A stretch of DNA of 42,328 nucleotides from Candidatus Kuenenia stuttgartensis (GTDB lineage Bacteria > Gemmatimonadota > Gemmatimonadetes > Gemmatimonadales > Gemmatimonadaceae): NCBI GenBank assembly GCA_943330235.2, contig CALQGY020000021.1, positions 1 to 42,328 on the forward strand, in the 5' to 3' direction. Of this stretch, positions 33,696-42,272 are shown one piece after another. The notes below the pieces were generated by a model that saw nothing but the letters and a program-made list of their open reading frames with translations, had not been told where the DNA came from and searched no databases. How positions within the stretch are numbered: the first letter of the stretch is position 1; each line of letters begins with the position of its first letter. Both the position numbers and the translations under genes were made by a program.

Positions 33696-34964
33696 ATGTC
33701 CGATCGCAGCTCATCGCTGACCGAGCGCCAGTACGTCGTGCCGTTTGTCCTCGTCACGTCGTTGTTCTTCCTGTGGGCCATCGGCGTCAATCTCAACGAC
33801 GTTCTGATTCCGCATCTCAAGAAGGCGCTCGATCTCAGCGACTTCCAGTCGTCGCTGATCCAGACAGCGTTCTTCGGCGGCTATTTCCTGATGGCGTTAC
33901 CGGCCGGCTGGATCATGCGGCGCGTCGGCTATCGCAAAGGCATTCTGGTCGGATTGGCGCTCTGCGCACTGGGGACGTTGCTCTTTCAGCCGGCGGCCAC
34001 ATCGCGCTGGTATCCGTTCTTCCTCTTAGCGTTGTTCGTGATGGCGTGCGGGCAGTGCGTCCTGGAAGTAGCCGCGAATCCGTACGTGACCGTGTTGGGT
34101 CCCAGCGATACAGCCGCGCGCCGTCTGAATACGGCGCAGATGTTCAATGCGCTCGGCGCCGTCGTGACGCCCATCCTCGGCGCGCAGTTCATCCTCTCCG
34201 GCGTGGAGCACACCAGCGCCGATCTCGCCACCATGACGCCCGCCGCCATCGACACGTGGCGCACGACTGAGGCGATGGGGGTGAAGGGACCCTATCTTGT
34301 CATCACGGCGCTGTTCGTCGTGGTGGGGATCATGATCGCGCTCTCGAAGTTGCCTGAAGTCCAAGAGCCCGGCGAAGGAAGCGGTCGCGGCCTCGCCAGC
34401 GCGTGGCGTCATGCGCATCTCCGCCGTGGCGTGCTGGCGCAGTTCTGCTACGTAGGCGCGCAGGTGGGTGTGGCGTCATTCGTGATTCGGTTTGCGCAGC
34501 ACGCGCTACCTGGCACCGGGGAACGCGCCGCGGCCGATTTTCTCAAGTGGCACATGGCGGGTTTTCTGGCAGGCCGCGTGCTCGGCACTGCGCTCATGAC
34601 CAAGATTCCCGCGCCACGTATGCTGGCCGTCGTCGCATCTCTGGGCGTGCTGGCTGGGCTGTTCGCCGCCACCGGATCGGGCGCAGCCGCGGTCTGGATG
34701 ATCGTGTTGCTCGGGCTCTTTCACTCCATTCAGTTCCCCACCATCTTCGCACTGGCGCTGGACGGACTCGGCGACGACACCAAGCTGGGCTCATCGCTGC
34801 TGGTCATGAGCATTGTGGGCGGCGCGATTATTCCCGCGGTGATGGGCGCCCTCTCCGATGCCCGCGGCATTCAGACGGCGTTCTGGATTCCGGTGGTGTG
34901 CTACGCGGTGGTGCTGCACTTCGCGCTGCGCGGGCATAAACACACCACCGCCGTGGCGACATGA
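33696..34964 (+). CDS. fucP: L-fucose:H+ symporter, major facilitator superfamily (422 aa)
   Basis: GGAG lies 6 nt before the ATG. There are twelve predicted hydrophobic segments. The first reads SLFFLWAIGVNLNDVLIPH with D35, and the fourth VMACGQCVLEVAANPYVTVLG with E124; these correspond to the two acidic residues of E. coli FucP needed for proton-coupled fucose transport. Length is normal. It follows the five catabolic genes after a 43-bp spacer and overlaps the mutarotase gene (ATGA). Confidence 0.92.
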   Translation: MSDRSSSLTERQYVVPFVLVTSLFFLWAIGVNLNDVLIPHLKKALDLSDFQSSLIQTAFFGGYFLMALPAGWIMRRVGYRKGILVGLALCALGTLLFQPAATSRWYPFFLLALFVMACGQCVLEVAANPYVTVLGPSDTAARRLNTAQMFNALGAVVTPILGAQFILSGVEHTSADLATMTPAAIDTWRTTEAMGVKGPYLVITALFVVVGIMIALSKLPEVQEPGEGSGRGLASAWRHAHLRRGVLAQFCYVGAQVGVASFVIRFAQHALPGTGERAAADFLKWHMAGFLAGRVLGTALMTKIPAPRMLAVVASLGVLAGLFAATGSGAAAVWMIVLLGLFHSIQFPTIFALALDGLGDDTKLGSSLLVMSIVGGAIIPAVMGALSDARGIQTAFWIPVVCYAVVLHFALRGHKHTTAVAT

Positions 34965-35329
34965 CGACGTCCGGCACACCAGCTCCGACGCAGCGTTGGT
35001 GTCTCGCCCTGGATCTCACAGACGATCCAACGCTCATCGCCGAGTACTGTCGTCTGCACGAACAGATCTGGCCGGAGATTGCGGTCAGCATTCGTGAGGC
35101 GGGTATTGTGAACATGGAGATCTGGCGCACCGGCAATCGCCTCACCATGGTGATGGAGACCGACGCGCGCTTTGATGCGGCGGCCAAGGCGGTCGCCGAC
35201 GCGGCCAACCCCAAGGTGGCCGAGTGGGAGACGCTGATGTGGCGCTTTCAGCAGCCATTGCCCTGGGCGGCGGATGGTCAGAAGTGGGTACCGATGGTCC
35301 GCGTGTTCGATTTACACTCGCAACCCTGA
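34961..35329 (+). CDS. RhaM-family (COG3254) sugar mutarotase (122 aa)
   Basis: The ATG at 34961 overlaps the fucP stop. The family fold is visible: CLALDLTDDPTLIAEYCRLH, then QIWPEI, NMEIWRTGNRLTMVMETD, and WETLMWRFQQPLPWA. Such proteins speed interchange of the alpha and beta anomers of L-rhamnose; relatives in fucose clusters are thought to do this for L-fucose. The role here is to supply the anomer used by the dehydrogenase. Confidence 0.9.
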   Translation: MTTSGTPAPTQRWCLALDLTDDPTLIAEYCRLHEQIWPEIAVSIREAGIVNMEIWRTGNRLTMVMETDARFDAAAKAVADAANPKVAEWETLMWRFQQPLPWAADGQKWVPMVRVFDLHSQP

Positions 35330-35343
35330 GCACCGGCAGATTC

Positions 35344-36084
35344 ATGCGCGTGGCGCTGGCCGTACCCTGTTATGTCGATCAACTCCGCCCGCAGGCGGCG
35401 CGCGCCACGCTCACACTCCTCGAGCGGTTGGGGTGTACGGTGAGTCTTGCGTTCGACGCACCCTGCTGCGGCCAGCCCATGAGCAACGCTGGCGCGGTAG
35501 CCGATGCATGTGCCGCTGCGGGGGCCTGGGCTGATAGCGCACAGCCGTTTGACCACGTCGTGATGCCATCGGGCAGTTGCACGCACCATGTGCGACACCA
35601 ACTACCGCGACTGGTAGCTGATGCGCGCGGTACGCACGCGGCGCGCGTGACGTACGAGCTGTGCGAGTTCATCGCTGGCCCGTTGGGCATGCCGGTGCTG
35701 GCCGGACGGTTCCCGCAGCGTGTAGCGATGCATCTGGGGTGCCATGCGCAGCGCGGGCTTCGCGCGGGCGGTTCGTCGGAGCTGCATCAGGCGCCAAGCG
35801 GCGCCATGCACGCGCTGCTCAGCGGACTTGAGGGGCTCAGCATCGTGCCGCTCACGCGCGCCGATGAATGCTGCGGCTTTGGGGGTTCATTCGCCGTGGG
35901 CGAGCCGGAGCTCTCAGTGGCTATGGGGCGCAGTCGTCTGGCGGATTACACCGCGCACGATGCCGAGGTGCTGGTGAGCAGCGACCCGTCGTGCCTGCTG
36001 CATCTCGAAGGGATTGCGGCGCACCACGGGTCGCGTCTACGCACCCTGCACATCGCCGAGTTGCTGGAAGAGGCGACGCGATGA
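35344..36084 (+). CDS. lutA: LutA, CCG-domain subunit of L-lactate oxidation complex (246 aa)
   Basis: ATG 35344 follows the mutarotase stop by 14 nt. Two CCG domains are seen: PCYVDQLRP ... APCCGQPMSNAG (C41, C42) and GCHAQRGL ... DECCGFGGSF. This is the usual LutA/YkgE arrangement of two cysteine-rich repeats. With LutB and LutC it oxidises L-lactate to pyruvate. Lactate is a predicted end product of the upstream fucose steps, which explains its place in the operon. Confidence 0.93.
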   Translation: MRVALAVPCYVDQLRPQAARATLTLLERLGCTVSLAFDAPCCGQPMSNAGAVADACAAAGAWADSAQPFDHVVMPSGSCTHHVRHQLPRLVADARGTHAARVTYELCEFIAGPLGMPVLAGRFPQRVAMHLGCHAQRGLRAGGSSELHQAPSGAMHALLSGLEGLSIVPLTRADECCGFGGSFAVGEPELSVAMGRSRLADYTAHDAEVLVSSDPSCLLHLEGIAAHHGSRLRTLHIAELLEEATR

Positions 36085-36094
36085 GTGTTGGCCA

Positions 36095-36118
36095 ATGAGC
36101 ACATACTGATGAGCACAT
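36095..36118 (+). repeat. duplicated start-codon region at the lutA/lutB junction
   Basis: The 10-bp string atgagcacat occurs at 36095 and again at 36109 (14-bp period). The first copy opens a 4-codon frame that stops at TGA 36107-36109, so its stop overlaps the second ATG, the chosen lutB start. An earlier ATG at 36081 overlapping the lutA stop likewise encodes only five residues before TGA. Confidence 0.7.
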
Positions 36119-37497
36119 CACTTCCGGTGCTGAGCCACCCCGAGGCTGCCAAGGCCTTTCTGCACGATGGCGAACGCGCCGCGTGGCACGATGACGCGCT
36201 CTGGTACGTGCGGAGCAAGCGGGATCGGGCCACGGATCTCCCCGAATGGGAAGCGCTGCGCGAAGCCGCCTCGGCGCTCAAAGCGCACGCGATGAGCCGA
36301 CTCGCCGAGCTGCTGGAGGCGTTCGAGCAGCGCGCCACGGCGTCCGGGATCGTGGTGCATTGGGCGCGAGATGCCGCCGAGCACAATCGCATCGTGCTGG
36401 ACATTTTGCGCAGCACGGGCGTGAAACGCGTGGCCAAGAGCAAGTCCATGCTCACCGAGGAGTGCGGCCTCAATCCGTGCCTCGAGGCCGCCGGCATCGA
36501 AGTCGTTGACACCGACCTCGGCGAGCGCATTGTGCAGCTGGCGCATCAACCGCCGTCACACATTGTCATTCCGGCTATTCACTGGAAGAAAGAAGAGATC
36601 GCCCAGCTCTTTCACACCGCCATGGGCACACCGGCGGGTGAGTCGTCGCCCGACGCACTGGCTGGCGTGGCGCGTGTCCATTTGCGCGATGCGTTGCTGC
36701 ATGCCGACGCCGCCATCACGGGGGCGAACGCACTGGTAGCGGAAACCGGTGGCGTGGTGGTGTGCACCAACGAAGGCAACGCGGACCTGGGGATGCATTC
36801 GGCACCGGTCCACATTGCGTGCGTGGGCATTGAGAAGATCATCGCCACCCGCGACGACCTTGGCGTGTTGCTGCGCGTGCTCGCGCGCAGCGCCACGGGG
36901 CAGCCGGTCACTGCATATACCACGCATGTCACCGCGCCCCGTGCGGGCGCCGCCATGCATGTGGTGCTGGTAGACAACGGCCGCTCAGCGCGACTAGCCG
37001 ACGCGGAGATGCGGAGTGCGCTACACTGCATTCGCTGCGGGGCGTGTCTGAACACGTGCCCCATCTACCGCCGGAGCGGCGGCTACAGCTACAACCATGT
37101 GATTCCCGGTCCCATCGGCGCTATCCTCGCGCCGGCGGTCAATCTTGACGCGCATCGCACGCTGCCGTTTGCGTCCACGCTGTGCGGCTCGTGTGGCGAC
37201 GTCTGTCCGGTGAAGATCGATATCCCCGCACAACTCGTCACCTGGCGCGAGCGCAGCGCCGCAGCAGGGATGCTACCAGCGGGCTACGCGACGCTGTTCA
37301 AGCGCCTTGGCCCATTGCTGGCCAGCCGAACGCGCTTCAATCGCGCCGGTGCATGGGCGCGTCGGCTGTTGCCGGTGTTGCGCGCGCTGCCGTTCCTGCG
37401 CCGGCTCAATCCGTGGACGCGACCCGGGCGCGATCTCCCCGTCGCGCCGGCCGAGTCGTTCCGCGAGTGGGCCAAGCGCACAGGGCGACTCTCGTGA
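36109..37497 (+). CDS. lutB: LutB, iron-sulfur LUD-domain subunit of L-lactate oxidation complex (462 aa)
   Basis: The frame is open from GTG 36085, but ATG 36109 begins MSTSLPVLSH and is preferred; the true start is unsure because several tiny start/stop pairs lie between. The LUD domain holds LTEECGLNPCLEAAGIEVVDTDLG, typical of LutB. Two ferredoxin motifs follow, C307-x2-C310-x2-C313-x3-C317 and C359-x2-C362-x3-C366-P. A basic C-terminal tail ends the protein. Length is normal for the family. It overlaps lutC by GTGA. Confidence 0.93.
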   Translation: MSTSLPVLSHPEAAKAFLHDGERAAWHDDALWYVRSKRDRATDLPEWEALREAASALKAHAMSRLAELLEAFEQRATASGIVVHWARDAAEHNRIVLDILRSTGVKRVAKSKSMLTEECGLNPCLEAAGIEVVDTDLGERIVQLAHQPPSHIVIPAIHWKKEEIAQLFHTAMGTPAGESSPDALAGVARVHLRDALLHADAAITGANALVAETGGVVVCTNEGNADLGMHSAPVHIACVGIEKIIATRDDLGVLLRVLARSATGQPVTAYTTHVTAPRAGAAMHVVLVDNGRSARLADAEMRSALHCIRCGACLNTCPIYRRSGGYSYNHVIPGPIGAILAPAVNLDAHRTLPFASTLCGSCGDVCPVKIDIPAQLVTWRERSAAAGMLPAGYATLFKRLGPLLASRTRFNRAGAWARRLLPVLRALPFLRRLNPWTRPGRDLPVAPAESFREWAKRTGRLS

Positions 37498-37997
37498 GCG
37501 CGCGCGATGCGATTCTGTCCGCTATTCGCGCCGCGCAGGTGCCTGCGTCACCACCGGCGTCAACGGTCGCGCGTCCGATCGCGGCAGACGATCTCCTCCC
37601 GCAATTCCTGCGCGTGCTCTCTGAGGTTGGCGGCGCGGGCATCGTGCGCAGCGCCCATCAGACCGTCGCGTCCATTCTCGCGGACACACTGCCACCCGAT
37701 GCCGAGGGCGTAGTGATTGCGCGCGGACGTTTTGGCGTTGCCGAGAACGCCGCGGTGTATGTCGATGCCGCCGATATTGACGCGCGCGCGGACATCATTC
37801 GCGCCGAGCATCTCGTGCTGTTGCTGCCGGTCACAGCGCTGGTGCCAACCATGCACGAAGCCGTGCGACGTATGCCAGAGAACTCGGCGTGCGGATGGTT
37901 CTTGAGCGGGCCGTCCAAGACGGCGGATATCGAGCAGGCGCTGGTAATTGGTGCGCAGGGTGCACGCACGCTGCACGTCATCCTTGAGCCGGCGTAG
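37494..37997 (+). CDS. lutC: LutC-type LUD-domain protein, short form (167 aa)
   Basis: A GTG at 37494 overlaps the lutB stop. The N-terminus (SARDAILSAIRAA) and the C-terminal LUD core (FGVAENAAVYV, LVLLLPVTALVPTMHEAV, WFLSGPSKTADIEQALVIG, GARTLHVIL) match LutC. At 167 residues it is shorter than the ~220-240 usual for LutC; the missing part is in the middle/N-terminal region, while core motifs remain. It is the last gene of the long rightward operon; 78 bp separate it from the convergent reductase gene. Confidence 0.88.
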   Translation: MSARDAILSAIRAAQVPASPPASTVARPIAADDLLPQFLRVLSEVGGAGIVRSAHQTVASILADTLPPDAEGVVIARGRFGVAENAAVYVDAADIDARADIIRAEHLVLLLPVTALVPTMHEAVRRMPENSACGWFLSGPSKTADIEQALVIGAQGARTLHVILEPA

Positions 37998-38075
37998 ATA
38001 CACCCGAGGCCGGCATCGCGAATACGGCGGCTCGTGCCGCGATGGATGCCGCGATGCGTTCCGCCAGGCGTTCCG

Positions 38076-39083
38076 TTACTTGTCTACCAGTACCGCCATT
38101 CCGCCCGGGTAGCGGTCGCCCGATGCGGCGTTTGACGGAATGCGCTCGGCGATGAGCGCGAGATCGGCCGCACTCAGGCCAACGTGTACCGCACCGGCGT
38201 TCTCTTCCAGTCGCGAGATCTTGGTGGTCCCGGGAATGGGGACTACGTCTTCACCGCGCGACAGCACCCAAGCGAGCGCGAGTTGCGCGGGCGTGCACCC
38301 TTTCGCCTCGGCCATCTGCACTACGACATCGACCAAGCGCCGGTTCGCGTCGAAATGCTCGGCCTGAAAGCGCGGCGATGAAAGGCGATAATCGCCCGCC
38401 GGGAATTCACTGACGGCGTTGAACCGTCCCGTGAGGAAACCGCGACCGAGCGGGCTGTAGGGCACAATGCCGATCCCCAGTTCACGGGCCACGGGAAATG
38501 CGTCCTGCTCCCAGTCGCGCGTCCAGAGCGACCACTCGGATTGCAGCGCGCTGATGGGATGCACGGCGGCGGCGCGTCGGAGATTGGCCGGCCCCGCTTC
38601 GGACATGCCGAGGAAGCGCACTTTCCCCTCGGTAACGAGGTCGGCCATCGCCCCGATGGTCTCTTCAATCGGCACACTCTTGTCGATGCGATGCTGATAG
38701 TAGAGATCGATGTAGTCGGTGTTCAGACGCTTGAGCGATGCCTCGCAGCAAGCGCGCACATATTCGGGCGTGCCGCAGGCGCCGCGGCGTTCGGGGTGTG
38801 CGGGGTCGCGCAGGATGCCGAACTTGGTGGCCAGAATCACTCGGTCGCGCCGATCGTGAATCGCGCGTCCCACCAGCTGCTCGTTGGTGAAGGGACCGTA
38901 GATGTTGGACGTATCAAGCAGCGTGACGCCCAACTCCAGCGCGCGATGAATGACCGCAATGCCTTCGCCTTCGTCGCGTTGCGCAGCGTCGCCGTAGAAA
39001 TCGGACATGCCCATGCAGCCGAGGCCGATGGCGGAGACGTGCAGGCCGTGACGGCCTAGGGCGCGGCTTGGGACGGTGGGCAT
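38076..39083 (-). CDS. aldo/keto reductase (335 aa)
   Basis: Start at 39083 ([10 protein letters not shown]); a longer frame to 39140 reads repeat-derived residues and is rejected. Catalytic residues are in place: LLDTSNIYG (Asp, Tyr), LATKFG (Lys) and YYQHRID (His). The C-terminal [19 protein letters not shown] binds NADP in the family. It resembles the YakC/AKR13-like group. Substrate unknown; it might be a second sugar dehydrogenase for the nearby pathway, but it is on the other strand and needs no such role. Confidence 0.92.
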   Translation of the reverse strand: MPTVPSRALGRHGLHVSAIGLGCMGMSDFYGDAAQRDEGEGIAVIHRALELGVTLLDTSNIYGPFTNEQLVGRAIHDRRDRVILATKFGILRDPAHPERRGACGTPEYVRACCEASLKRLNTDYIDLYYQHRIDKSVPIEETIGAMADLVTEGKVRFLGMSEAGPANLRRAAAVHPISALQSEWSLWTRDWEQDAFPVARELGIGIVPYSPLGRGFLTGRFNAVSEFPAGDYRLSSPRFQAEHFDANRRLVDVVVQMAEAKGCTPAQLALAWVLSRGEDVVPIPGTTKISRLEENAGAVHVGLSAADLALIAERIPSNAASGDRYPGGMAVLVDK

Positions 39084-39120
39084 GGGGGGATTGTGATGGC
39101 GGAGGGGAACTGTTTTTGGT

Positions 39121-39147
39121 ACGGAGGGCACAGAGGGCACAGAGGGA
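39121..39147 (+). repeat. second copy of the cacagagg-type repeat
   Basis: Three 9-bp units, acggagggc, acagagggc and acagaggga, fill the gap between the aldo/keto reductase start and the stop of the upstream AHSA1 gene. They are the same unit as the array at 27103-27138. Confidence 0.85.
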
Positions 39148-39630
39148 CTATTGCTTTTGCATGTGGGTGATCATTTGATCGAGGGCGAGGCCCCAGCCGG
39201 AGTGGAAGCCCATTTCTTCGTGCTTGATGCGCGTGGCTTCATCGCGATGCATGGCGATGGCGGTGTACTTCGAGCCGCTGCCGGCGGGGATGACGGAGAT
39301 GATGGCCGTCATGAACGGATTGTCCGATGGGCGATAGCCGGGCTGCAGCGTGTCAGTGAAGATCAGCCGCTCGTTCGGGACCACCTCGAGGATGACCCCG
39401 ATATTCGGAAAGATCTGCCCGTCGGGCGCCCGCATGTCGGTGGAGAAGATGCCGCCAGCGCGGAGATCGATTTCGCAGGCGGCGACGGTCCACGGTGCCG
39501 GCGTGAACCATTTCATCACGTGTTCCGGAGTGGTCCATGCGGCCCAGACCTGCGCGGGCGTCAGGTCAATGAGGCGCTCAAGCACGAGATCGAGTGCGGG
39601 ATTGGGCGTCCAGCCGGCGGGCAGCGACAT
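39148..39630 (-). CDS. SRPBCC/AHSA1-family protein (160 aa)
   Basis: ATG 39630 has GGAG about 6 nt upstream. The start-to-helix layout [20 protein letters not shown], then [53 protein letters not shown], and the final helix [20 protein letters not shown] are typical of the AHSA1-like branch of the START/Bet v1 fold. Such proteins bind hydrophobic ligands; many are uncharacterised. It is probably transcribed with the aldo/keto reductase gene (64-bp spacer holding the repeat). Confidence 0.9.
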   Translation of the reverse strand: MSLPAGWTPNPALDLVLERLIDLTPAQVWAAWTTPEHVMKWFTPAPWTVAACEIDLRAGGIFSTDMRAPDGQIFPNIGVILEVVPNERLIFTDTLQPGYRPSDNPFMTAIISVIPAGSGSKYTAIAMHRDEATRIKHEEMGFHSGWGLALDQMITHMQKQ

Positions 39631-39743
39631 GCGGTCTCCGGAAATGTAAGGATCTGAGCAGCGTGCACTCTGGCTGTGGTCGATACAGCGCACGGCGCGC
39701 ACTGTCAAGTTGTGCTCCCGCGCATCACGCAGCACACTTCAGC

Positions 39744-40739
39744 ATGACTCAAAATCTGGAAGTGCCCTCGGTCGAGGCTATTCGCGCCAACCGCGTGCGC
39801 CTCGGCAATCTTGTCATCACCACGCCGGTCCGCCTGCTGGTAGATGACGCCCTCGCCGCGGCGGTCGGTGCCGAGACGCAGGTGTGGCTCAAGGAAGAAC
39901 TCTTCCAGCGCACCGGCAGCTTCAAGCCGCGGGGTGCACTGAGTGTGATGCTTGACCTTGATGCCGACGCGATTGTCCGTGGCGTAACGGGTGTTTCTGC
40001 TGGCAATCATGCCATTTCGCTGGGATACTCGGCGCGCATTCTTGGAAGCACGGCGAAGGTGGTGATGCCCAAGACGGCGAACGCGTTCCGTGTGCAGGTG
40101 TGCCGGGAGCTTGGCGCGACGGTGGAGCTGGTGGAGAACGTGCATGCGGCCTTTGCCCGCGTGCGTGAGATCGAGGCCGACGAAGGGCGCACGTTTGTGC
40201 ATCCGTACGAGGGACCCAAAACGGCGCTTGGGACCGCGTCGGTGGGGCTGGAGTTCATCGATCAAGTACGCGCTGCGGGGGAAGAACTTGATGCCGTGAT
40301 CATTGCATCGGGTGGTGGCGGCTTGTCGGCGGGTATCGCCTGCGCCGTCAAGCAGATGAGCCCCAACACCGCCGTGTACGTGGTGGAGCCTGAAGGGGCC
40401 GACAGCATGCACCGCAGTTTTCTCGCTGGGTCGCCGCAACCCATCGAGGCCGTACGCACCATTGCCGACTCGTTGGGCGCGCCGCGCGCCGAACCGTACT
40501 CGTTCGCGCTCAACCGACGATTCGTCGATGAGGTGGTGTTGGTTAACGACGATCAAATTCGCGCCGCCATGCGCCTGTTGTTCCGCACGGCCAAGCTCGC
40601 GGTGGAGCCGGCTGGCGCCGCCGCACTCGCCGCGCTGATGTATCCGCTTCGCGAACGCCTGAAGGGACAGCGCGTTGGCGTGGTGGTGTGTGGTGCCAAC
40701 ATCGATCCGGCCACCTTCGCGGCGCAGATCACGCAGTAA
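39744..40739 (+). CDS. threonine/serine ammonia-lyase, PLP-dependent, no regulatory ACT domain (331 aa)
   Basis: Fold-type II PLP motifs are present: RTGSFKPRGAL with K61, VSAGNHAISLGYSA (the Asn-His substrate loop), SGGGGLSAGIA (phosphate-binding loop) and VEPAGAAALAAL near the end. The length stops before any ACT-like domain, as in catabolic threonine dehydratases and serine racemases. Predicted reaction: L-threonine to 2-oxobutyrate and ammonia; racemase activity cannot be excluded. It is divergent from the AHSA1 gene and followed after 51 bp by the hydrolase lipoprotein. Confidence 0.9.
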   Translation: MTQNLEVPSVEAIRANRVRLGNLVITTPVRLLVDDALAAAVGAETQVWLKEELFQRTGSFKPRGALSVMLDLDADAIVRGVTGVSAGNHAISLGYSARILGSTAKVVMPKTANAFRVQVCRELGATVELVENVHAAFARVREIEADEGRTFVHPYEGPKTALGTASVGLEFIDQVRAAGEELDAVIIASGGGGLSAGIACAVKQMSPNTAVYVVEPEGADSMHRSFLAGSPQPIEAVRTIADSLGAPRAEPYSFALNRRFVDEVVLVNDDQIRAAMRLLFRTAKLAVEPAGAAALAALMYPLRERLKGQRVGVVVCGANIDPATFAAQITQ

Positions 40740-40790
40740 GCCCAGTTGCGCATGATGGATGCGCGCGTTCCACTCTTCGCCAACAGGCCC

Positions 40791-42272
40791 ATGTCACGTT
40801 TCACGACCTTCGCCCGCGCCCGTCTCGCCGTGCCCGTGGTTGCGCTGACCGTGGTTGCGCTGACCGTGGCCGCCTGTTCACCGCCCATCGACAGCACGGT
40901 GTCGGTGCCCGGCACGTCGCCACGCACCCCGCCCGTGCGGGTCAATGTGCCGGCGGTGAGCGCGACAGAACTCGACACCATGATTCAGCGCGTCGTGCGC
41001 GAGAAGCACATGGTGGGGCTATCGGTGGGCGTCATGCAGAACGGGGCAATGATTCTGGCAAAGGGATACGGCCAGCGCGTGCTCTCGCCAAGCGAGCCCG
41101 TTACGCCAACGACCATGTTCCCCATCGGCTCGGTCACGAAGCAGTTCACGTGCAGCGCCGCACTGCTGCTCGCGCAAGACAGCAAGCTGTCCATGCAGGA
41201 CCCCGTCGCGATGTACGTCCCAACCGCCACGCGAGCGAAGGACATCACGCTGCTCGACCTCGGCCAGCATGTCAGCGGCTACCGGGACTACTACCCGCTG
41301 GATTTCGTCGTCCGCGAGATGCAGCAGGCCGAGGGCGCGGACACCATTATCGGCCGCTACGCCACGCGCCCGCTGGACTTCGAGCCGAGGACACGCTGGT
41401 CGTACAGCAACACCAACTTCCTCATCTTAGGCAAAGCGATCGAGCAGGCGTCGGGGAAGCGCATTGATGCGGTGCTGTCGCAACGCATCTTCGAGCCGCT
41501 CAAGATGACCCGCACCGCGTACGATCCGCCGGTGACCGATACCGGGCTCGCGCGCGGCTACACGTCGTACGCACTCGCCGCGCCCACGCCGGCGCTCCGT
41601 GAGGCCAGCGGGTGGACCGGCGCCGCGGGAGCGATGTGGTCCACGCCCACGGATCTGCTGACGTGGGATCTGGCGCTCATCGATGGCACGCTGCTGTCTG
41701 CATCGTCGTTCGCCACGCTCACGACACCGCGTACGTTGACGGACGGCCGCTCTACCGGCTACGGCTGCGGCATGGATGTGCGATTGACCGGCGATGCCGT
41801 CGTCTTCTCGCATGGCGGCGCCGTCGCCGGCGCGATTGCGCAGAACTATCTCGTGCCCGTCTCGCGCTCGGGGCTGGTGCTGCTGTCCAATGCCGACTTC
41901 GCGGCGGTGAGCGAGATCATTTCGACCATCCTGCCCAAACTCACGCCGCACCTCACGGTGCCTACGGTTGCGGGGCTGCCCGCCATTGATGCGGCCAAGG
42001 CCTTTCTCGCGTCCGTCGAGAACGGGACGCTTGATCGCCGCACGCTGGGCGACGACTTCAATGCGCTGCTGACCCCGGAACATCTGGCCGCCGATCGCGC
42101 CTCACTCGCCACGAACGGCCGAGTGTCGGATGTCCGCGTTATGCGCACCGTCGAGCGCGGCGGCATGGAAGTGGCTGCGGTGCAGTTCAAAGTGGGAACT
42201 GTCGACGCGCAATCGAGCATGTACCGCACGCCCGACGGCAAGATTCAGCAGTTCCTCATCAATCGCCGCTGA
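40791..42272 (+). CDS. beta-lactamase-family (class C-like) serine hydrolase lipoprotein (493 aa)
   Basis: ATG 40791 begins a signal peptide with lipobox VAAC29; the frame is open from 40746. Within the leader a 15-bp repeat gives VVALT twice. Catalytic motifs: S114-V-T-K117 (SxxK), Y205-S-N207 (YxN) and H341-G-G in place of KTG. The N-terminal domain ends about residue 385; a ~100-residue C-terminal domain (DRRTLGDDFNALLTPEHL ... YRTPDGKIQQFLINRR) follows. Such proteins are esterases or D-amino-acid/peptide hydrolases; antibiotic resistance should not be assumed. It overlaps the next convergent gene by 14 bp. Confidence 0.9.
   Translation: MSRFTTFARARLAVPVVALTVVALTVAACSPPIDSTVSVPGTSPRTPPVRVNVPAVSATELDTMIQRVVREKHMVGLSVGVMQNGAMILAKGYGQRVLSPSEPVTPTTMFPIGSVTKQFTCSAALLLAQDSKLSMQDPVAMYVPTATRAKDITLLDLGQHVSGYRDYYPLDFVVREMQQAEGADTIIGRYATRPLDFEPRTRWSYSNTNFLILGKAIEQASGKRIDAVLSQRIFEPLKMTRTAYDPPVTDTGLARGYTSYALAAPTPALREASGWTGAAGAMWSTPTDLLTWDLALIDGTLLSASSFATLTTPRTLTDGRSTGYGCGMDVRLTGDAVVFSHGGAVAGAIAQNYLVPVSRSGLVLLSNADFAAVSEIISTILPKLTPHLTVPTVAGLPAIDAAKAFLASVENGTLDRRTLGDDFNALLTPEHLAADRASLATNGRVSDVRVMRTVERGGMEVAAVQFKVGTVDAQSSMYRTPDGKIQQFLINRR

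Noticed and set aside
40791-42272. Annotation as an antibiotic-resistance beta-lactamase
   Set aside because: It has the SxxK and YxN motifs but HGG in place of KTG, a lipoprotein anchor and an extra C-terminal domain, which fit the broad esterase/peptidase branch rather than a resistance enzyme.
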